Positions 9,751-24,260 of a DNA stretch of 64,000 nucleotides are shown one piece after another (the stretch's first letter is position 1; the number at the start of each line of letters is the position of its first letter). The position numbers and the translations under genes were made by a program. This DNA is from Marinobacter xestospongiae (GTDB lineage: Bacteria > Pseudomonadota > Gammaproteobacteria > Pseudomonadales > Oleiphilaceae). The notes below the pieces were generated by a model. It saw only the letters and a list, made by a program, of their open reading frames with translations. It was not told the origin of the DNA and made no database searches. The stretch is from contig NZ_JAKZAK010000012.1 of assembly GCF_023156385.1 (NCBI RefSeq), positions 1 to 64,000 on the forward strand, in the 5' to 3' direction.

Positions 9751-10484
9751 CCGCCATTGAATACCATCGGGCCGAGGGTGTGGGGGTGCTGCGGCTGAAC
9801 CGCCCGGATCGCCGGAATGCCCTGGATGTGGCCAGTTACCGGGCGCTGACGGCGTACCTGCACCAGGCCGCGGACGATGACGACGTGGCGGTGCTGGTAC
9901 TGACCGGCGTGGGCCAGGGGTTCTGTGCCGGTAACGACCTGGATGATTTTGTTCGCCATCCGATCAGGGATGACCAGCACCCGGCCTATCGCTTTATGTA
10001 CGCCCTGGCGGCGTTTCCCAAGCCGGTGGTTGCGGCGGTCGAAGGCGCTGCGGTGGGCATCGGCTGCACCCTGTTGCTGCATTGTGACCTGCTCTATGCC
10101 GGTGAGGGGGCAAGCTTCCAGATGCCTTTTGTACAGCTCGGTTTGTGTCCCGAATTCGCGGCGACGGCATTGCTGCCAGCTCTGGTTGGCCTGCCGAAAG
10201 CCGGCGAGTGGTTGTTGCAGGGGCGCGCGTTTGATGCCAGGGAAGCACTGGCCGCCGGTCTGCTCAACGATGTGGTCGACAAGGGCGACGCTTTTGCGAC
10301 GGCGATGGCATCGGCGCAGCAACTGGCGGCCTCCCCCCGGGAAGCGCTGCTGGCCACCAAGGCGCTGCTGCGGCGACCGGCGCGGGCGACGTTCGATTCC
10401 GCCATGGCAGAGGAGCTGACCGCTCTGGTGCGTTGCCAGCAGAGCCGGGCGTTTCAGGCCCGGTTGGCAGCGCTGGTCGGATAA
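9747..10484 (+). CDS. Enoyl-CoA hydratase/isomerase family protein
   Basis: A 245-residue crotonase-fold enzyme of fatty-acid breakdown. The oxyanion-hole regions are visible (FCAGNDLDDF and EGAAVGIGCTLLLHCDL). The active-site stretch LGLCPEFAATALLPALVG has the single Glu pattern seen in delta3,delta2-enoyl-CoA isomerases, so a double-bond isomerase acting on unsaturated acyl-CoA is more likely than a hydratase. It overlaps the ligase gene by 4 bp (ATGA) and is probably controlled by the divergent AraC regulator. The assignment within the superfamily is inference. Confidence 0.88.
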   Translation: MTAIEYHRAEGVGVLRLNRPDRRNALDVASYRALTAYLHQAADDDDVAVLVLTGVGQGFCAGNDLDDFVRHPIRDDQHPAYRFMYALAAFPKPVVAAVEGAAVGIGCTLLLHCDLLYAGEGASFQMPFVQLGLCPEFAATALLPALVGLPKAGEWLLQGRAFDAREALAAGLLNDVVDKGDAFATAMASAQQLAASPREALLATKALLRRPARATFDSAMAEELTALVRCQQSRAFQARLAALVG

Positions 10485-10521
10485 CGCATGATGTGGCCAT
10501 CCAGGTACTCAGGAGGTGGCT

Positions 10522-11016
10522 ATGACCGCAACCGACCAACAGCTCTGGCTGGCCGGGGAAACCCTCGCCGGTGTGCTGGAACATCAGGGACTCACAATCA
10601 CCACCGCGGAGAGCTGCACCGGCGGCTGGGTTGCCAAGGTGCTGACGGACCGCCCCGGGTCCTCGGTGTACCTCCACAGTGGTCTGGTCACCTACAGCAA
10701 TGATGCCAAACAGCGTCTGCTGGGGGTGACCTCGGACAGTCTGGCGGCGCACGGTGCCGTCAGCGAGCCGGTCGTTCGGGAAATGGTGGCCGGCGCCCTG
10801 AAGGTCACCGGAACTGATCTGGCGGTGGCCACCAGCGGGGTGGCCGGCCCGGGTGGTGGCTCGGTGCAGAAGCCGGTCGGCACGGTCTGGTTTGCCTGGG
10901 GGACCCGGGACGATATCCGTACCGCCCGATGCTGGTTTGATGGCGACCGCGAGGCGGTTCGCCGCCAGTCGGTGTTGTATGTATTGCAGTCAGTGACTGA
11001 ATTTTTGCAAGGTTAA
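10522..11016 (+). CDS. pncC: Nicotinamide-nucleotide amidohydrolase PncC (CinA C-terminal domain)
   Basis: Deamidates NMN to nicotinate mononucleotide for NAD recycling. The 164 residues contain the CinA_C signatures TAESCTGGWVAKVLTDRPGSS and ATSGVAGPGGG, with GTVWFAWG near the end; length matches the stand-alone E. coli enzyme. AGGAGG lies 6 bases before the ATG at 10522, which decides the start over a GTG two codons upstream. Its TAA stop overlaps the first bases of the MITE-like element at 11015, so the last two bases of the stop coincide with the element end. recA lies beyond, the usual pncC-recA pairing. Confidence 0.93.
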   Translation: MTATDQQLWLAGETLAGVLEHQGLTITTAESCTGGWVAKVLTDRPGSSVYLHSGLVTYSNDAKQRLLGVTSDSLAAHGAVSEPVVREMVAGALKVTGTDLAVATSGVAGPGGGSVQKPVGTVWFAWGTRDDIRTARCWFDGDREAVRRQSVLYVLQSVTEFLQG

Positions 11017-11282
11017 GGAGCCTCTGATTAACGCCGGATCACCTCTGGCCTTCAGAGCGGTTCACACTCAAGACGCGGCTTTGCAGACAGGCTGGTTGCC
11101 TTTCAAAAAGTCGCAACGCCGAGTGTGGATCGCTCTGAAGGCCCCGAAGGGCGCGCTCTGAGGGCTGCATCTGCGGCGTTGCGACCCTTGCCAAGGACGA
11201 CGGCCATTGGCCGCGAGCCGCGCCTTGCAGCTACAGCCCTCAGATCGCGCAGAGGCGATTCGGCGTTAATCAGAGGCTCCTT
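11015..11282. mobile_element. MITE-like element, 268 bp, with 22-bp perfect terminal inverted repeats
   Basis: The ends 11015-11036 (aaggagcctctgatta...) and 11261-11282 (...taatcagaggctcctt) are perfect 22-bp inverted repeats. Inside are further nested palindromes: ggccttcagagcg near 11049 against cgctctgaaggcc near 11130, gtcgcaacgccg at 11109 against cggcgttgcgac near 11176, and a third imperfect pair around gctctgagggctg / cagccctcagat. No open frame is present. This is the form of a non-autonomous miniature transposon folded into several hairpins. It sits exactly between the pncC stop and the recA promoter. No clear target duplication is seen; TTAA/TTGA flank the ggagcctc cores. Confidence 0.75.
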
Positions 11283-11329
11283 GATCAAACACCTCGGGAA
11301 AGACAGCTTGCATCGGAAAGTAGCGGGGG

Positions 11330-11375
11330 TTGGTCTGGATTCCGGGGTGTGTTTTAATACTGTGCAAATATACAG
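11330..11375 (+). promoter_or_regulatory. recA promoter with LexA (SOS) box
   Basis: TTGGTC (11330-11335), a 17-bp spacer and TTTAAT (11353-11358) form a sigma70-type promoter. Directly after it, CTGT-N8-ACAG at 11360-11375 (ctgtgcaaatatacag) matches the gammaproteobacterial LexA consensus and would cover the transcription start, so recA should be SOS-induced. Confidence 0.9.
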
Positions 11376-11495
11376 GTTTGGCGCTGGGTCGATGTTCGGT
11401 CCGGATCGATGCTCGATCTCGCTCGACGTAGAGAGCACTCAGGGCGCCTGCCGCTGTTATCGTTTGGTCACCAGTTCAAAGAGGGCATGGCAACA

Positions 11496-12548
11496 ATGGA
11501 AGACAACCGCAAGAAAGCACTGGGTGCGGCGCTGAGTCAGATTGAGCGCCAGTTCGGCAAGGGCGCTGTAATGAAAATGGGCGACCAGCCGCGGGAAGCG
11601 ATCCCGGCGGTGTCCACCGGTTCCCTGGGGCTGGACGTGGCGCTGGGCATTGGCGGCCTGCCTTATGGCCGGATTGTGGAAATCTACGGTCCGGAAAGCT
11701 CCGGTAAGACCACGCTGACCCTGCAGGTGATTGCCGAGGCCCAGAAGCAGGGCAAGACCTGTGCATTTGTGGATGCCGAGCACGCCCTTGATCCGGTCTA
11801 CGCCGAGAAACTGGGTGTCAACGTTGACGAGCTGCTGGTGTCCCAGCCTGATACCGGTGAGCAGGCGCTGGAAATCGCCGACATGCTGGTACGCTCCAAC
11901 GCGGTGGATGTGATCATTGTCGACTCAGTTGCGGCGCTGACGCCGAAAGCGGAGATCGAGGGTGAGATGGGGGATTCCCACGTTGGTCTGCAGGCCCGTC
12001 TGATGTCCCAGGCACTGCGTAAGCTTACCGGCAGCGTCAAGAACGCCAACTGTCTGATGGTGTTCATCAACCAGATCCGGATGAAGATTGGCGTCATGTT
12101 CGGTTCGCCGGAAACCACCACCGGCGGTAATGCACTCAAGTTCTACTCGTCGGTCCGTCTCGACATTCGTCGTATCGGCTCGGTGAAAGATGGCGACGAA
12201 GTGGTCGGCAACGAAACCCGGGTCAAGGTGGTCAAGAACAAGGTGTCACCGCCGTTCCGTCAGGCTGAGTTCCAGATCATGTACGGCAAGGGCATTTACC
12301 ACATGGCCGAAGTGCTGGACATGGGGGTGAAGGAAGGCTTTGTTGACAAGTCCGGGGCCTGGTACGCCTACAATGGCGACAAGATCGGCCAGGGCAAGGC
12401 CAATGCCTGCAAGTTCCTGGAAGAGAACCTGGAGATGGCCCACGAGATCGAAGCCAAGGTTCGTGACAAGCTGATGCCCAAACCGGTCCCGAAAGAGAAA
12501 GAGGCTGCCGCCGAGGCACCCACCGAGACTAACGGCGAGCTGCTGTAA
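11496..12548 (+). CDS. recA: Recombinase RecA
   Basis: Catalyses homologous strand exchange and triggers LexA self-cleavage. The 350 residues show Walker [10 protein letters not shown] near 65-73, Walker [13 protein letters not shown], loop L1 [12 protein letters not shown] and loop L2 with [20 protein letters not shown], then an acidic C-terminal tail ([12 protein letters not shown]). The ATG at 11496 ([13 protein letters not shown]) matches the Pseudomonas RecA N-terminus; an ATG three codons earlier is too near the AGAGGG site. It is preceded by a LexA box and followed by a strong hairpin rather than by recX. Confidence 0.97.
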   Translation: MEDNRKKALGAALSQIERQFGKGAVMKMGDQPREAIPAVSTGSLGLDVALGIGGLPYGRIVEIYGPESSGKTTLTLQVIAEAQKQGKTCAFVDAEHALDPVYAEKLGVNVDELLVSQPDTGEQALEIADMLVRSNAVDVIIVDSVAALTPKAEIEGEMGDSHVGLQARLMSQALRKLTGSVKNANCLMVFINQIRMKIGVMFGSPETTTGGNALKFYSSVRLDIRRIGSVKDGDEVVGNETRVKVVKNKVSPPFRQAEFQIMYGKGIYHMAEVLDMGVKEGFVDKSGAWYAYNGDKIGQGKANACKFLEENLEMAHEIEAKVRDKLMPKPVPKEKEAAAEAPTETNGELL

Positions 12549-12584
12549 ATCAGGCCGTGTTGATTTGACGCCGATTTAGCGGAT

Positions 12585-12632
12585 ACGACGTACGGGCCAA
12601 TGCCGGCAAGGGCATCGGCCCGTACGTCGTTT
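12585..12632 (+). terminator. Hairpin after recA
   Basis: Perfect 14-bp arms acgacgtacgggcc (12585-12598) and ggcccgtacgtcgt (12617-12630), with tgcc/ggca pairing possible inside, followed by a short TTTC. Most likely the recA terminator, though the T-tract is weak. Confidence 0.6.
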
Positions 12633-12662
12633 CACGCCACATTCAACCAGCAGGAGTCGCTC

Positions 12663-13133
12663 ATGTCCGAGCGCAAGCGTTTGTTGATTGTTGCCCATGC
12701 CCCATCCCCCAACACCCAGGCCCTGCGCGATGCGGCGGCCGACGGCGCCCGTCACCCCGATCTCGAGGCCGTGGAGGTTACGGTCAAACCCCCGCTGGAG
12801 GCTGGCCCGGACGACGTGCTGGCCTGCGATGCCATTCTGCTAGGCACCACTGAAAACCTGGGTTACATGAGTGGCGCTCTGAAAGACTTCTTTGACCGCA
12901 GCTACTACCCCTGCCTGGAACAGACCCAGGGCCTGCCCTTTGCCTTCTATATCCGCGCTGGCCATGACGGCACCGGTACTCACAGAGCAATAGAGAGCAT
13001 TACTACCGGCTTGAAATGGCGTCTAGTTCAAGAGCCTCTAATCTGTCGCGGGGAATTTCAGGCGGCGTTTGTTGACCAATGTGAGAAGCTGGGGTTGTCG
13101 ATGGCGGCCAGTCTGGAGGCGGGAATTATCTGA
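12663..13133 (+). CDS. Flavodoxin-fold / NAD(P)H-dependent FMN reductase-like protein
   Basis: A 156-residue protein with the flavodoxin-like start (LLIVAHAPSPNTQALRDAA), the FMN-binding loop region (AILLGTTENLGYMSGALKDFFDRSYY) and a third-strand segment GLPFAFYIRAGHDGTGTHRAIESI. These mark it as a soluble flavoprotein of the NADPH-dependent FMN reductase / flavodoxin_2 type; substrate and electron donor are not evident. CAGGAGT stands 7 bases before the ATG. It sits after the recA hairpin, in the place where recX is often found, and looks like its own transcription unit. Confidence 0.8.
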   Translation: MSERKRLLIVAHAPSPNTQALRDAAADGARHPDLEAVEVTVKPPLEAGPDDVLACDAILLGTTENLGYMSGALKDFFDRSYYPCLEQTQGLPFAFYIRAGHDGTGTHRAIESITTGLKWRLVQEPLICRGEFQAAFVDQCEKLGLSMAASLEAGII

Positions 13134-13500
13134 GGTGACCCGTCCAGTAGAAAGCTAAGCCCACTGGGCTATCGTCCAGGGTCAGTTCGCGGAACAAATC
13201 CTGGCTGTGGTCGACGTACTTGGGCTCGGCGATCGGCGTGGGCTCCACAGGAACATAGTGCCACTTGAAAACTGAAAGCCTCGCGTGGCTGGTAATCCTC
13301 TCCATCGCTTGTCGCGTCCGGATCGCCGTTGATCGACCGCAGCAGCGAGTAATCCGCCTGGCAACTGCCTTGTTGCGGAAATCCGATAGTCGGCCCTCAG
13401 ACGTCTCTCCATAATCAGGCCCAAGAACGGGAGCATGCCGTTCGGTAACAAAAACCGAGTTCCTGATATGGATGCCTGAAATGGAAATCGCAGTACTCAT
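13134..13500 (-). pseudogene. Probable frameshifted gene remnant; otherwise gene-poor stretch 13134-13566
   Basis: No intact gene is convincing here. On the minus strand, pieces that look like coding sequence lie in different frames: FKWHYVPVEPTPIAEPKYVD then HSQDLFRELTLDDSPVGLAF in one frame, and QADYSLLRSINGDPDATSDG in another just upstream, as expected for a decayed gene with at least one frameshift. A 124-codon frame spans the region (13126-13500) but passes through improbable Arg/Cys-rich sequence and slightly overlaps the flavodoxin-fold gene. Family unknown. The stretch also carries an 18-bp sequence (13374-13391) repeated at 20061-20078. Confidence 0.35.
13374..13391. repeat. 18-bp repeat upstream of autotransporter 1 (copy at 20061-20078)
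   Basis: tgcggaaatccgatagtc occurs identically here, 175 bp before autotransporter 1, and at 20061-20078, 85 bp before autotransporter 2, where it encodes the C-terminus and stop of the AraC-type regulator. Flanking bases are weakly similar, and reading the plus strand here gives ...AEIR-stop, the same tail as the regulator. This suggests that the upstream DNA of both autotransporters shares an origin. Confidence 0.6.
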
Positions 13501-13566
13501 CCCGCACTTTAGACCCGATGGCGTTTTTTTGCGTAGCGTTTTACCTGCAGCGGATGTGGGGGCTCT

Positions 13567-18723
<5,157 letters not shown>

Positions 18724-19077
18724 GGCTCGTCTGATGCCTCGCCGTCGACCAAACCTATCGCAGGATTGGCTCGTGTCGGCACCCATTGTCAAATGGTGCT
18801 GACACGCCGTTCGGCTTCCATTGCTTTATGTATTTGAGTTGTCGAAGCTCGTGTTTCGGGAACATGTAAGAACGTCCTCGTTTCATGGGCTCTATCCGTT
18901 GCACCAAATCCATAGAATTGATCGGAAATCATACAGGCAGCCCGAAAATCATAAAAAGCCCGAAAATCATAAAAAAGCCCGCTTGAGACTCGCAGGGCCC
19001 GCCAATAATCTACATAAACTCAATGACAACAACACGCTCTGCTTGATGCGCGCATTACCCGGCGAAGATGTTTCATC
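18724..19077. other. Intergenic stretch with an inverted repeat and a short direct repeat
   Basis: No gene is supported in these 354 bp. An imperfect inverted repeat lies at 18773-18805 (gtgtcggcacc... against ...ggtgctgacac), a possible terminator or operator. Two tandem copies of agcccgaaaatcataaaa lie at 18939-18956 and 18957-18974, in AT-rich DNA ahead of the AraC-type gene, and could be a regulatory site. Confidence 0.5.
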
Positions 19078-20076
19078 ATGGCAACAGACAGGCAACCGAG
19101 TTCCCACCTTGTGGGCGACGCCTCCGCACAGGCCGACGCCCAGCCCTGGCTGGACCTGGAGGTGCATCAGCTCAGCGCGGGCGACTATCGGGGCCAGTGC
19201 ACCTCCCTGACCCTGGACGGCATGCACCTGGTGCATGAACAGCAGAACCAGCTGGTCCATAAAAGCGGGGTCACCCGGGGCAACCTGTGCGCCATCTCCA
19301 TCGCCAGAACCATGACCCCGGGGATGCGTTTTTCCCATTTTTTAAGTCCGCAGGACTCCTGGCTCTATTTCCTTCCCGGCGATGCCGAACTCGATCTCAA
19401 TGTGGCCGGCGGCAGTGACACTTTTTACCTGTGCCTGGACCAGGATCGACTGCTTGCCGACATGCACACCCTCAGCGGACGGGACTGGTCCGAGGTGACC
19501 GGTGCTCCCCAGGCCTTCAGCAGCGCAGACACCGAAAGGGTGGCGCGGGCCTTCAGTCGCGTACTTCACGGCCCGGCTGTGGACGGTCCGGCCCTGTCGG
19601 CCAACGGTATTGACATGTTGCGGGACAGTGTCTTGCTGGCACTCAATGGGGCGACAGAGCTTGGTACCGGCGGCAGTCGCCCTCTTCGCTCTGGCTGGCG
19701 AACCCAGCGGCTGGTGTCCACCGCGAGGGAATTCATGGATGCCTGCCTTCAGGTCGGCAGGGTGCCAAGTGTTGCCGACCTCTGTGCGGTAACGGGTGTG
19801 TCGGAGCGAACGCTCCAGTACGCCTTTCGCAGCGCCATGCAGCTCACCCCAGTGGCCTACCTGCGAACCCTTCGCCTTAACCGGGTCCGGGCAGACCTGC
19901 TTTCGGCGACCCCTGCGCAGACCAGCGTCACCCGCAGTGCCATGCACTGGGGCTTTGTACACCTGGGTGAGTTCGCCAGGGACTACCAGCGCCTGTTCGG
20001 CGAACGGCCCTCGCACACCCTGGCCCGGCGCGGTACCGGGGCGGCAAGCCGGGCGTTGTTTGCGGAAATCCGATAG
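19078..20076 (+). CDS. AraC-family regulator between the two autotransporters
   Basis: A 332-residue regulator with a cupin-like N-terminal sensing region (DSWLYFLPGDAELDLNV) and a C-terminal AraC helix-turn-helix (about 215-320: PSVADLCAVTGVSERTLQYAF, then the helix pair ending GEFARDYQRLFGERPSHTL), resembling EutR-type members. No strong ribosome site precedes the ATG at 19078, so the start is uncertain. It is transcribed toward autotransporter 2, whose ATG lies 87 bp past its stop, so it may be cotranscribed with, or control, one or both autotransporters. That role is inferred from position only. Confidence 0.85.
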   Translation: MATDRQPSSHLVGDASAQADAQPWLDLEVHQLSAGDYRGQCTSLTLDGMHLVHEQQNQLVHKSGVTRGNLCAISIARTMTPGMRFSHFLSPQDSWLYFLPGDAELDLNVAGGSDTFYLCLDQDRLLADMHTLSGRDWSEVTGAPQAFSSADTERVARAFSRVLHGPAVDGPALSANGIDMLRDSVLLALNGATELGTGGSRPLRSGWRTQRLVSTAREFMDACLQVGRVPSVADLCAVTGVSERTLQYAFRSAMQLTPVAYLRTLRLNRVRADLLSATPAQTSVTRSAMHWGFVHLGEFARDYQRLFGERPSHTLARRGTGAASRALFAEIR

Positions 20077-20078
20077 TC
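20061..20078. repeat. 18-bp repeat upstream of autotransporter 2 (copy at 13374-13391)
   Basis: Identical to 13374-13391. Here it is the last codons and stop of the AraC-type regulator plus three more bases. Confidence 0.6.
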
Positions 20079-20163
20079 CCCCCGTCACAGCCCCTTCATA
20101 CTCGTTGCCAAAAAAGGCTGACGCCGGATTGTCGGCCAACACACCTTGCAGAGAGCAGTAACC

Positions 20164-23100
20164 ATGAATCATGCCTATCGCGTCGTCTGGAACGAAGCAC
20201 TCAACGTCTGGATGGCGGTTGCCGAGATCAGCCGCCGCAAGGGTAAAAGCAAAGCCTCTGTGCTGCTCAGCGGCCTGCTACTGGGGGCATCGCCCGCCGG
20301 CGCGGTGGATGAAACCTTTACCGCGGCGTCCGGGAACTGGTCGGATGGTGGCAACTGGGCGGACGGCTCGGCACCGGTTTCCGCAACGGACCTGCAGCTG
20401 AGTTTCGATACTAACTACGGATCAAGCTCGACTCATAATCTCGGCGATCTGACCGTAAACAGACTAAACTTTTCCACCCTTTATACGAGTAGCCCGTTCA
20501 TTGTTATCCAGGCCGATAGCGGTACAGACACGCTCACCTTCGATGGGACAGACCCGACGGTCTATGTGTCATCGCCTTCGAATGTGTTGGGGTTCCACTT
20601 ATATATAGATCCCTCGATAGAGCTTAATGAAACCCTGACGATAGCCCCTAGTGATGCGGCATCGAAAAATTCTGTTCAGTTTAAGGGCGGCATATCTGGA
20701 ACCGGAGGACTTAAGGTTTCAGAGGGCGTGGTGGTTTTTCTGGGTAAGAGTAATGGCGGGCTCTATACCGGAGACACCACCATAGAAGCTGGCGGGGTTT
20801 TGGATAATTGGAGTGCAACGAATGCTCTTAGCGCCGCTCGACATGTCGTCCATGGCGAACTCAGATTACAGGAGTCTGACGCCATCGGCAGCCTTGAGGG
20901 CAGTGGCCGAGTGGTGATAAGCAACGGTAAAAGCCTGGAAGTTGGCGACCTGAATACCGATACCCTTTTCTCAGGCGCCATCTCAGACTCCGGTGCTCTC
21001 ACCAAAACCGGCACCGGCACCCTGACCCTGACCGGCACCAACACCTACACCGGCGAGACGCGCATCTCCAACGGCACGCTGTCGGTCCAGGATGGCGGTA
21101 GTATCAGCCATGGCGCGGCGCGGCTGTATGTGGGTGATACCGCCAGCCAGACCGGCACCCTGGAGATCGGGGCGGGCAGTTCGGTGACCAGTCTCCGGTC
21201 CTATGTCGGCGGCGGCGGTACCGGGGTGGTCAGCGTCGGCGGTAGCGGCGCGCAGTGGCAGCTGTCAGAGCGTCTCTGGGTTGGAGCCACTGGCGAGGGC
21301 ACCCTTGAGGTCCACGATGGCGGTGAGGTGGATGTTGCCTCAATGCTGGAAGTGGGGAATAGCTCGGGTGTCACTGGTCGGGTAACGGTGGACGGCGCCG
21401 GCTCGGAGCTCAAGGTGACGTCTCTGATCCTGGGTTATTTCGGAAACGGCACCCTGACCCTGGCGAACGGAGGGACGGCTTCTATCAATGGTGGCGGTGG
21501 AGCGGTTTTTCTCGGGACCAATTCCGGTGCCCAGGGCACCCTGAATTTTGGTGCCTACGACCTTGCGGCCGCGACCACTGCGGGAGTGCTCGCCGCTGGC
21601 GATCTCCAAATCGGCTCTTCCACCCCTATGGCTGGTGGAAGTACGGGCACTATCAACTTCAATCAGACCGACACCCTGACCCTGGCGGCCGATATTGTTG
21701 AGTCATTCTCTGGGACGGGCAGCGTCAACCAGCGCGGCACCGGCACCACCATCCTCACGGGGGCCAATTCCTATTCCGGTGACACCACCATCTCCGATGG
21801 CACCCTGCTGGTCAATGGCTCCATTGCTGATTCAACGGTGATTGTCAGTGGTGGCCGGCTTGGCGGCGGCGGGTCGGTTGAGGGTGTCACGCTCAATGGC
21901 GGTACTCTGGCGCCGGGCAACTCCATCGGCATGCTCAGCGCCGACAATGTGACCGCCAACACCGGTTCTACACTGCAATTTGAGGTGGACAGCACCGGGG
22001 CTTCCGACACTCTGGCGGTAACAGGTAGTGTGACCCTGGACGATGTGGTCATCGACGTTATCGGTCAGGGTAGCCTGGATGCATTGCCCCTGTACACGGA
22101 GCACACCCTGATCACTAATGACGGTGTCGATCCCATCGCCGGCAGCTATACCCCGGGCCCGGGGCAGTTGGGCAGTGATGGTGGGTTGTTCAGCATCACC
22201 TCGAAATACGCTGGAGACGGGAACGACCTGTGGGTGGCCAGCTACCGGACAGGCCTGACCCTGACCGACGGCGCTACGGCGGATGAGGATGTTACCTTCC
22301 CGGACAGCTATCCCGGCTTTACGTTTACCGTGGACGGTACAGACAGCGCCACCTTTGCCGGTGCCCTGGCCGAGAGCACCACGCCGGTCGACGTCCATAA
22401 GGCCGGCACAGGCACCCTGGCCCTGACCGGAACTCACACCTACACCGGCGACACCGTGCTCGCCGATGGCACCCTGCTGGTTAACGGTTCGCTGGCGAAC
22501 TCCCATATCCTGGTCAATGGCGGCTCCCTGGGTGGCAGCGGGTCGGTGGGGCAGGTGACGGTCAACAGCGGTACCGTCGCCCCGGGCAACTCCATCGGCA
22601 CGCTCGCGGTGGGCGGTGACTGGACCCTGGGGGCTGGCGCCACCTACCAGGTGGAGCTGACGGGCGGCGGCACCACGGCAGGCACACACAGCGACCTGAT
22701 AGACGTAACGGGCACCGCCACCCTCGAGGACGGCGCGCTGGTCCATGTAACACCGGAGAACGGCACCGACAATGGCTCGACCAACTATGCCGATGGCGCC
22801 CGCTACACCGTGGTACAGGCTGCTGGTGGCCTGACCGTTAACGGCAACCAGACGGTGACCGATGACTACGCCTACCTGGATTTCCGTACCGACGAAGACG
22901 GCAATGCCTATTACCTGATCAGTGACCTCACCGTGGTGACGCCGCCACCGGTGCCTGATCCGGAACCGGAGCCCGAACCGGAACCCGAACCGGAACCAGA
23001 GCCCGAGCCAGAGCCAGAGCCTGAACCAGAGCCTGAACCAGAGCCTGAACCAGAGCCTGAACCGGAACCCGAAACGCCCATTGAGACCTTCGCCCTGGCG

Positions 23101-24135
23101 GGCATGAGCCACAACCAGACGGTAACGGCGGATGCGGCCTTCACCCTGGGCGCCGGCCACGGCGTGTACGATCGGGTGCTCAATATGAGCGAGGCCCAGG
23201 CCTTTGCGGCCATGAACCGGCTGTCCGGGGAAGTCCACACCGGCAGCCGCACCCAGCAGATCACCCGTGCCGGTCAGGTGCGCCAGGCCACCCTGCAACG
23301 GATGAATGCGGCGGGGGACGAGTTCGGCGGGCTGTGGTTCTCTGCCATGGGCCAGAGCTGGGAGCTGGAGGGCGACGGCCATGCCGCCCTGGATAGTGAC
23401 GATCATGGCCTGCTGATCGGGGCGGATGGCCAGCTGGCCAACGGCTGGCGCCTGGGCCTGTTCGGTGGTGGCAGTACCGGCGAAGTGAGCCTGGACGGCC
23501 AGGATGCCACCAGCGACAGCGAGACCCTTTACCTGGGGGCCTACGCCAGCCAGCAGTGGAGCGCGCTCAGGCTGAACCTGGGGCTGGGCTACGGCTGGGG
23601 CGAGGCCGAAACCGAACGCCGTCAGGTGCTGGGGCAGACCCTGCGTGCTGACTACGACGTCAGCAGCCTGCTGGCGTTCTCGGAGTTGGGGTACCGGTTG
23701 GGCTTTCAGAGCTACTGGCTGGAGCCCTATGGCGGCGTGTCCTGGGTCACAGTGAGCAACGACAGCGCCCGGGAGCAGGGCGGCAGCGCGGCGTTACGGA
23801 TCGACAGCCAGGACAGCGATACCGGTTTCAGCACCCTGGGCCTGCGTGGTGGTACCGACGTTGCTGTGGGCGAGAGCCGGGTCAACCTCCATGGCGCGGC
23901 GGGCTGGAAGTACGCCTTTGGCGATCGCCAGCCAGACAGTCGCCAGGCCTTTGTGGACGGCGGCAGCCGCTTTACCATCCAGGGCGCACCGCTGGCCCGC
24001 CATACCGCGGAGCTGGAACTGGGGGCATCGGTAGAGGTATCGCCCGCCGCCACTCTGGGGGTGAGCTACCAGGGCGAGTTTGCCGGTGACGTGGATAGCC
24101 AGAGGGTGAACCTGGACTGGACGCTGCGGTTCTGA
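20164..24135 (+). CDS. Type Va autotransporter 2, 1323 aa, with ESPR signal peptide
   Basis: Paralogue of the first autotransporter. The start [20 protein letters not shown] is a textbook extended signal peptide region, followed by a hydrophobic core and probable cleavage after SPAGA. The passenger (about 45-925) has several autotransporter-associated beta-strand repeats of the type [21 protein letters not shown] Pro-Glu repeat linker (about 930-970) is shorter than in the first protein. The C-terminal barrel (about 1059-1323) ends in LDWTLRF and is nearly identical to that of autotransporter 1. The ATG at 20164 fits the ESPR consensus; an in-frame start six codons upstream does not. Probably a surface adhesin; no enzymatic motif seen. 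Confidence 0.92.
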   Translation: MNHAYRVVWNEALNVWMAVAEISRRKGKSKASVLLSGLLLGASPAGAVDETFTAASGNWSDGGNWADGSAPVSATDLQLSFDTNYGSSSTHNLGDLTVNRLNFSTLYTSSPFIVIQADSGTDTLTFDGTDPTVYVSSPSNVLGFHLYIDPSIELNETLTIAPSDAASKNSVQFKGGISGTGGLKVSEGVVVFLGKSNGGLYTGDTTIEAGGVLDNWSATNALSAARHVVHGELRLQESDAIGSLEGSGRVVISNGKSLEVGDLNTDTLFSGAISDSGALTKTGTGTLTLTGTNTYTGETRISNGTLSVQDGGSISHGAARLYVGDTASQTGTLEIGAGSSVTSLRSYVGGGGTGVVSVGGSGAQWQLSERLWVGATGEGTLEVHDGGEVDVASMLEVGNSSGVTGRVTVDGAGSELKVTSLILGYFGNGTLTLANGGTASINGGGGAVFLGTNSGAQGTLNFGAYDLAAATTAGVLAAGDLQIGSSTPMAGGSTGTINFNQTDTLTLAADIVESFSGTGSVNQRGTGTTILTGANSYSGDTTISDGTLLVNGSIADSTVIVSGGRLGGGGSVEGVTLNGGTLAPGNSIGMLSADNVTANTGSTLQFEVDSTGASDTLAVTGSVTLDDVVIDVIGQGSLDALPLYTEHTLITNDGVDPIAGSYTPGPGQLGSDGGLFSITSKYAGDGNDLWVASYRTGLTLTDGATADEDVTFPDSYPGFTFTVDGTDSATFAGALAESTTPVDVHKAGTGTLALTGTHTYTGDTVLADGTLLVNGSLANSHILVNGGSLGGSGSVGQVTVNSGTVAPGNSIGTLAVGGDWTLGAGATYQVELTGGGTTAGTHSDLIDVTGTATLEDGALVHVTPENGTDNGSTNYADGARYTVVQAAGGLTVNGNQTVTDDYAYLDFRTDEDGNAYYLISDLTVVTPPPVPDPEPEPEPEPEPEPEPEPEPEPEPEPEPEPEPEPEPEPETPIETFALAGMSHNQTVTADAAFTLGAGHGVYDRVLNMSEAQAFAAMNRLSGEVHTGSRTQQITRAGQVRQATLQRMNAAGDEFGGLWFSAMGQSWELEGDGHAALDSDDHGLLIGADGQLANGWRLGLFGGGSTGEVSLDGQDATSDSETLYLGAYASQQWSALRLNLGLGYGWGEAETERRQVLGQTLRADYDVSSLLAFSELGYRLGFQSYWLEPYGGVSWVTVSNDSAREQGGSAALRIDSQDSDTGFSTLGLRGGTDVAVGESRVNLHGAAGWKYAFGDRQPDSRQAFVDGGSRFTIQGAPLARHTAELELGASVEVSPAATLGVSYQGEFAGDVDSQRVNLDWTLRF
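22957..23070 (+). repeat. Hexanucleotide Pro-Glu repeats in autotransporter 2
   Basis: About 18 tandem gaacc(g/a)gagcc(t/a)-type units encode (Pro-Glu)n. The tract is clearly shorter than in the paralogue, as expected for a slippage-prone in-frame repeat. Confidence 0.85.
23071..24135 (+). repeat. Second copy of the 1065-bp barrel-coding block
   Basis: Partner of 17659-18723: same length and nearly the same sequence, encoding the alpha-linker and beta-barrel of autotransporter 2. Confidence 0.85.
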
Positions 24136-24260
24136 GGCGCGGCGGGGCTCGACGCCGGCTTGTTTTAGCCCCCCGTCCGTAAGGATTGTCCCGCCCGGTA
24201 ACATCGCAGCAGAGGCTGCTATGTTTGATGGGAAGACTCTTTGCGGAGGGGGGCATTGCA

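Noticed and set aside
11125..11438. Short frames inside the MITE-like element on both strands
   Set aside because: They arise from the nested palindromes; neither has a start signal or resembles a transposase.
18821..19210. A 129-codon plus-strand frame ahead of the AraC-type gene
   Set aside because: It overlaps the regulator in another frame, contains the AT-rich direct repeats, and has no ribosome site or recognisable domain.
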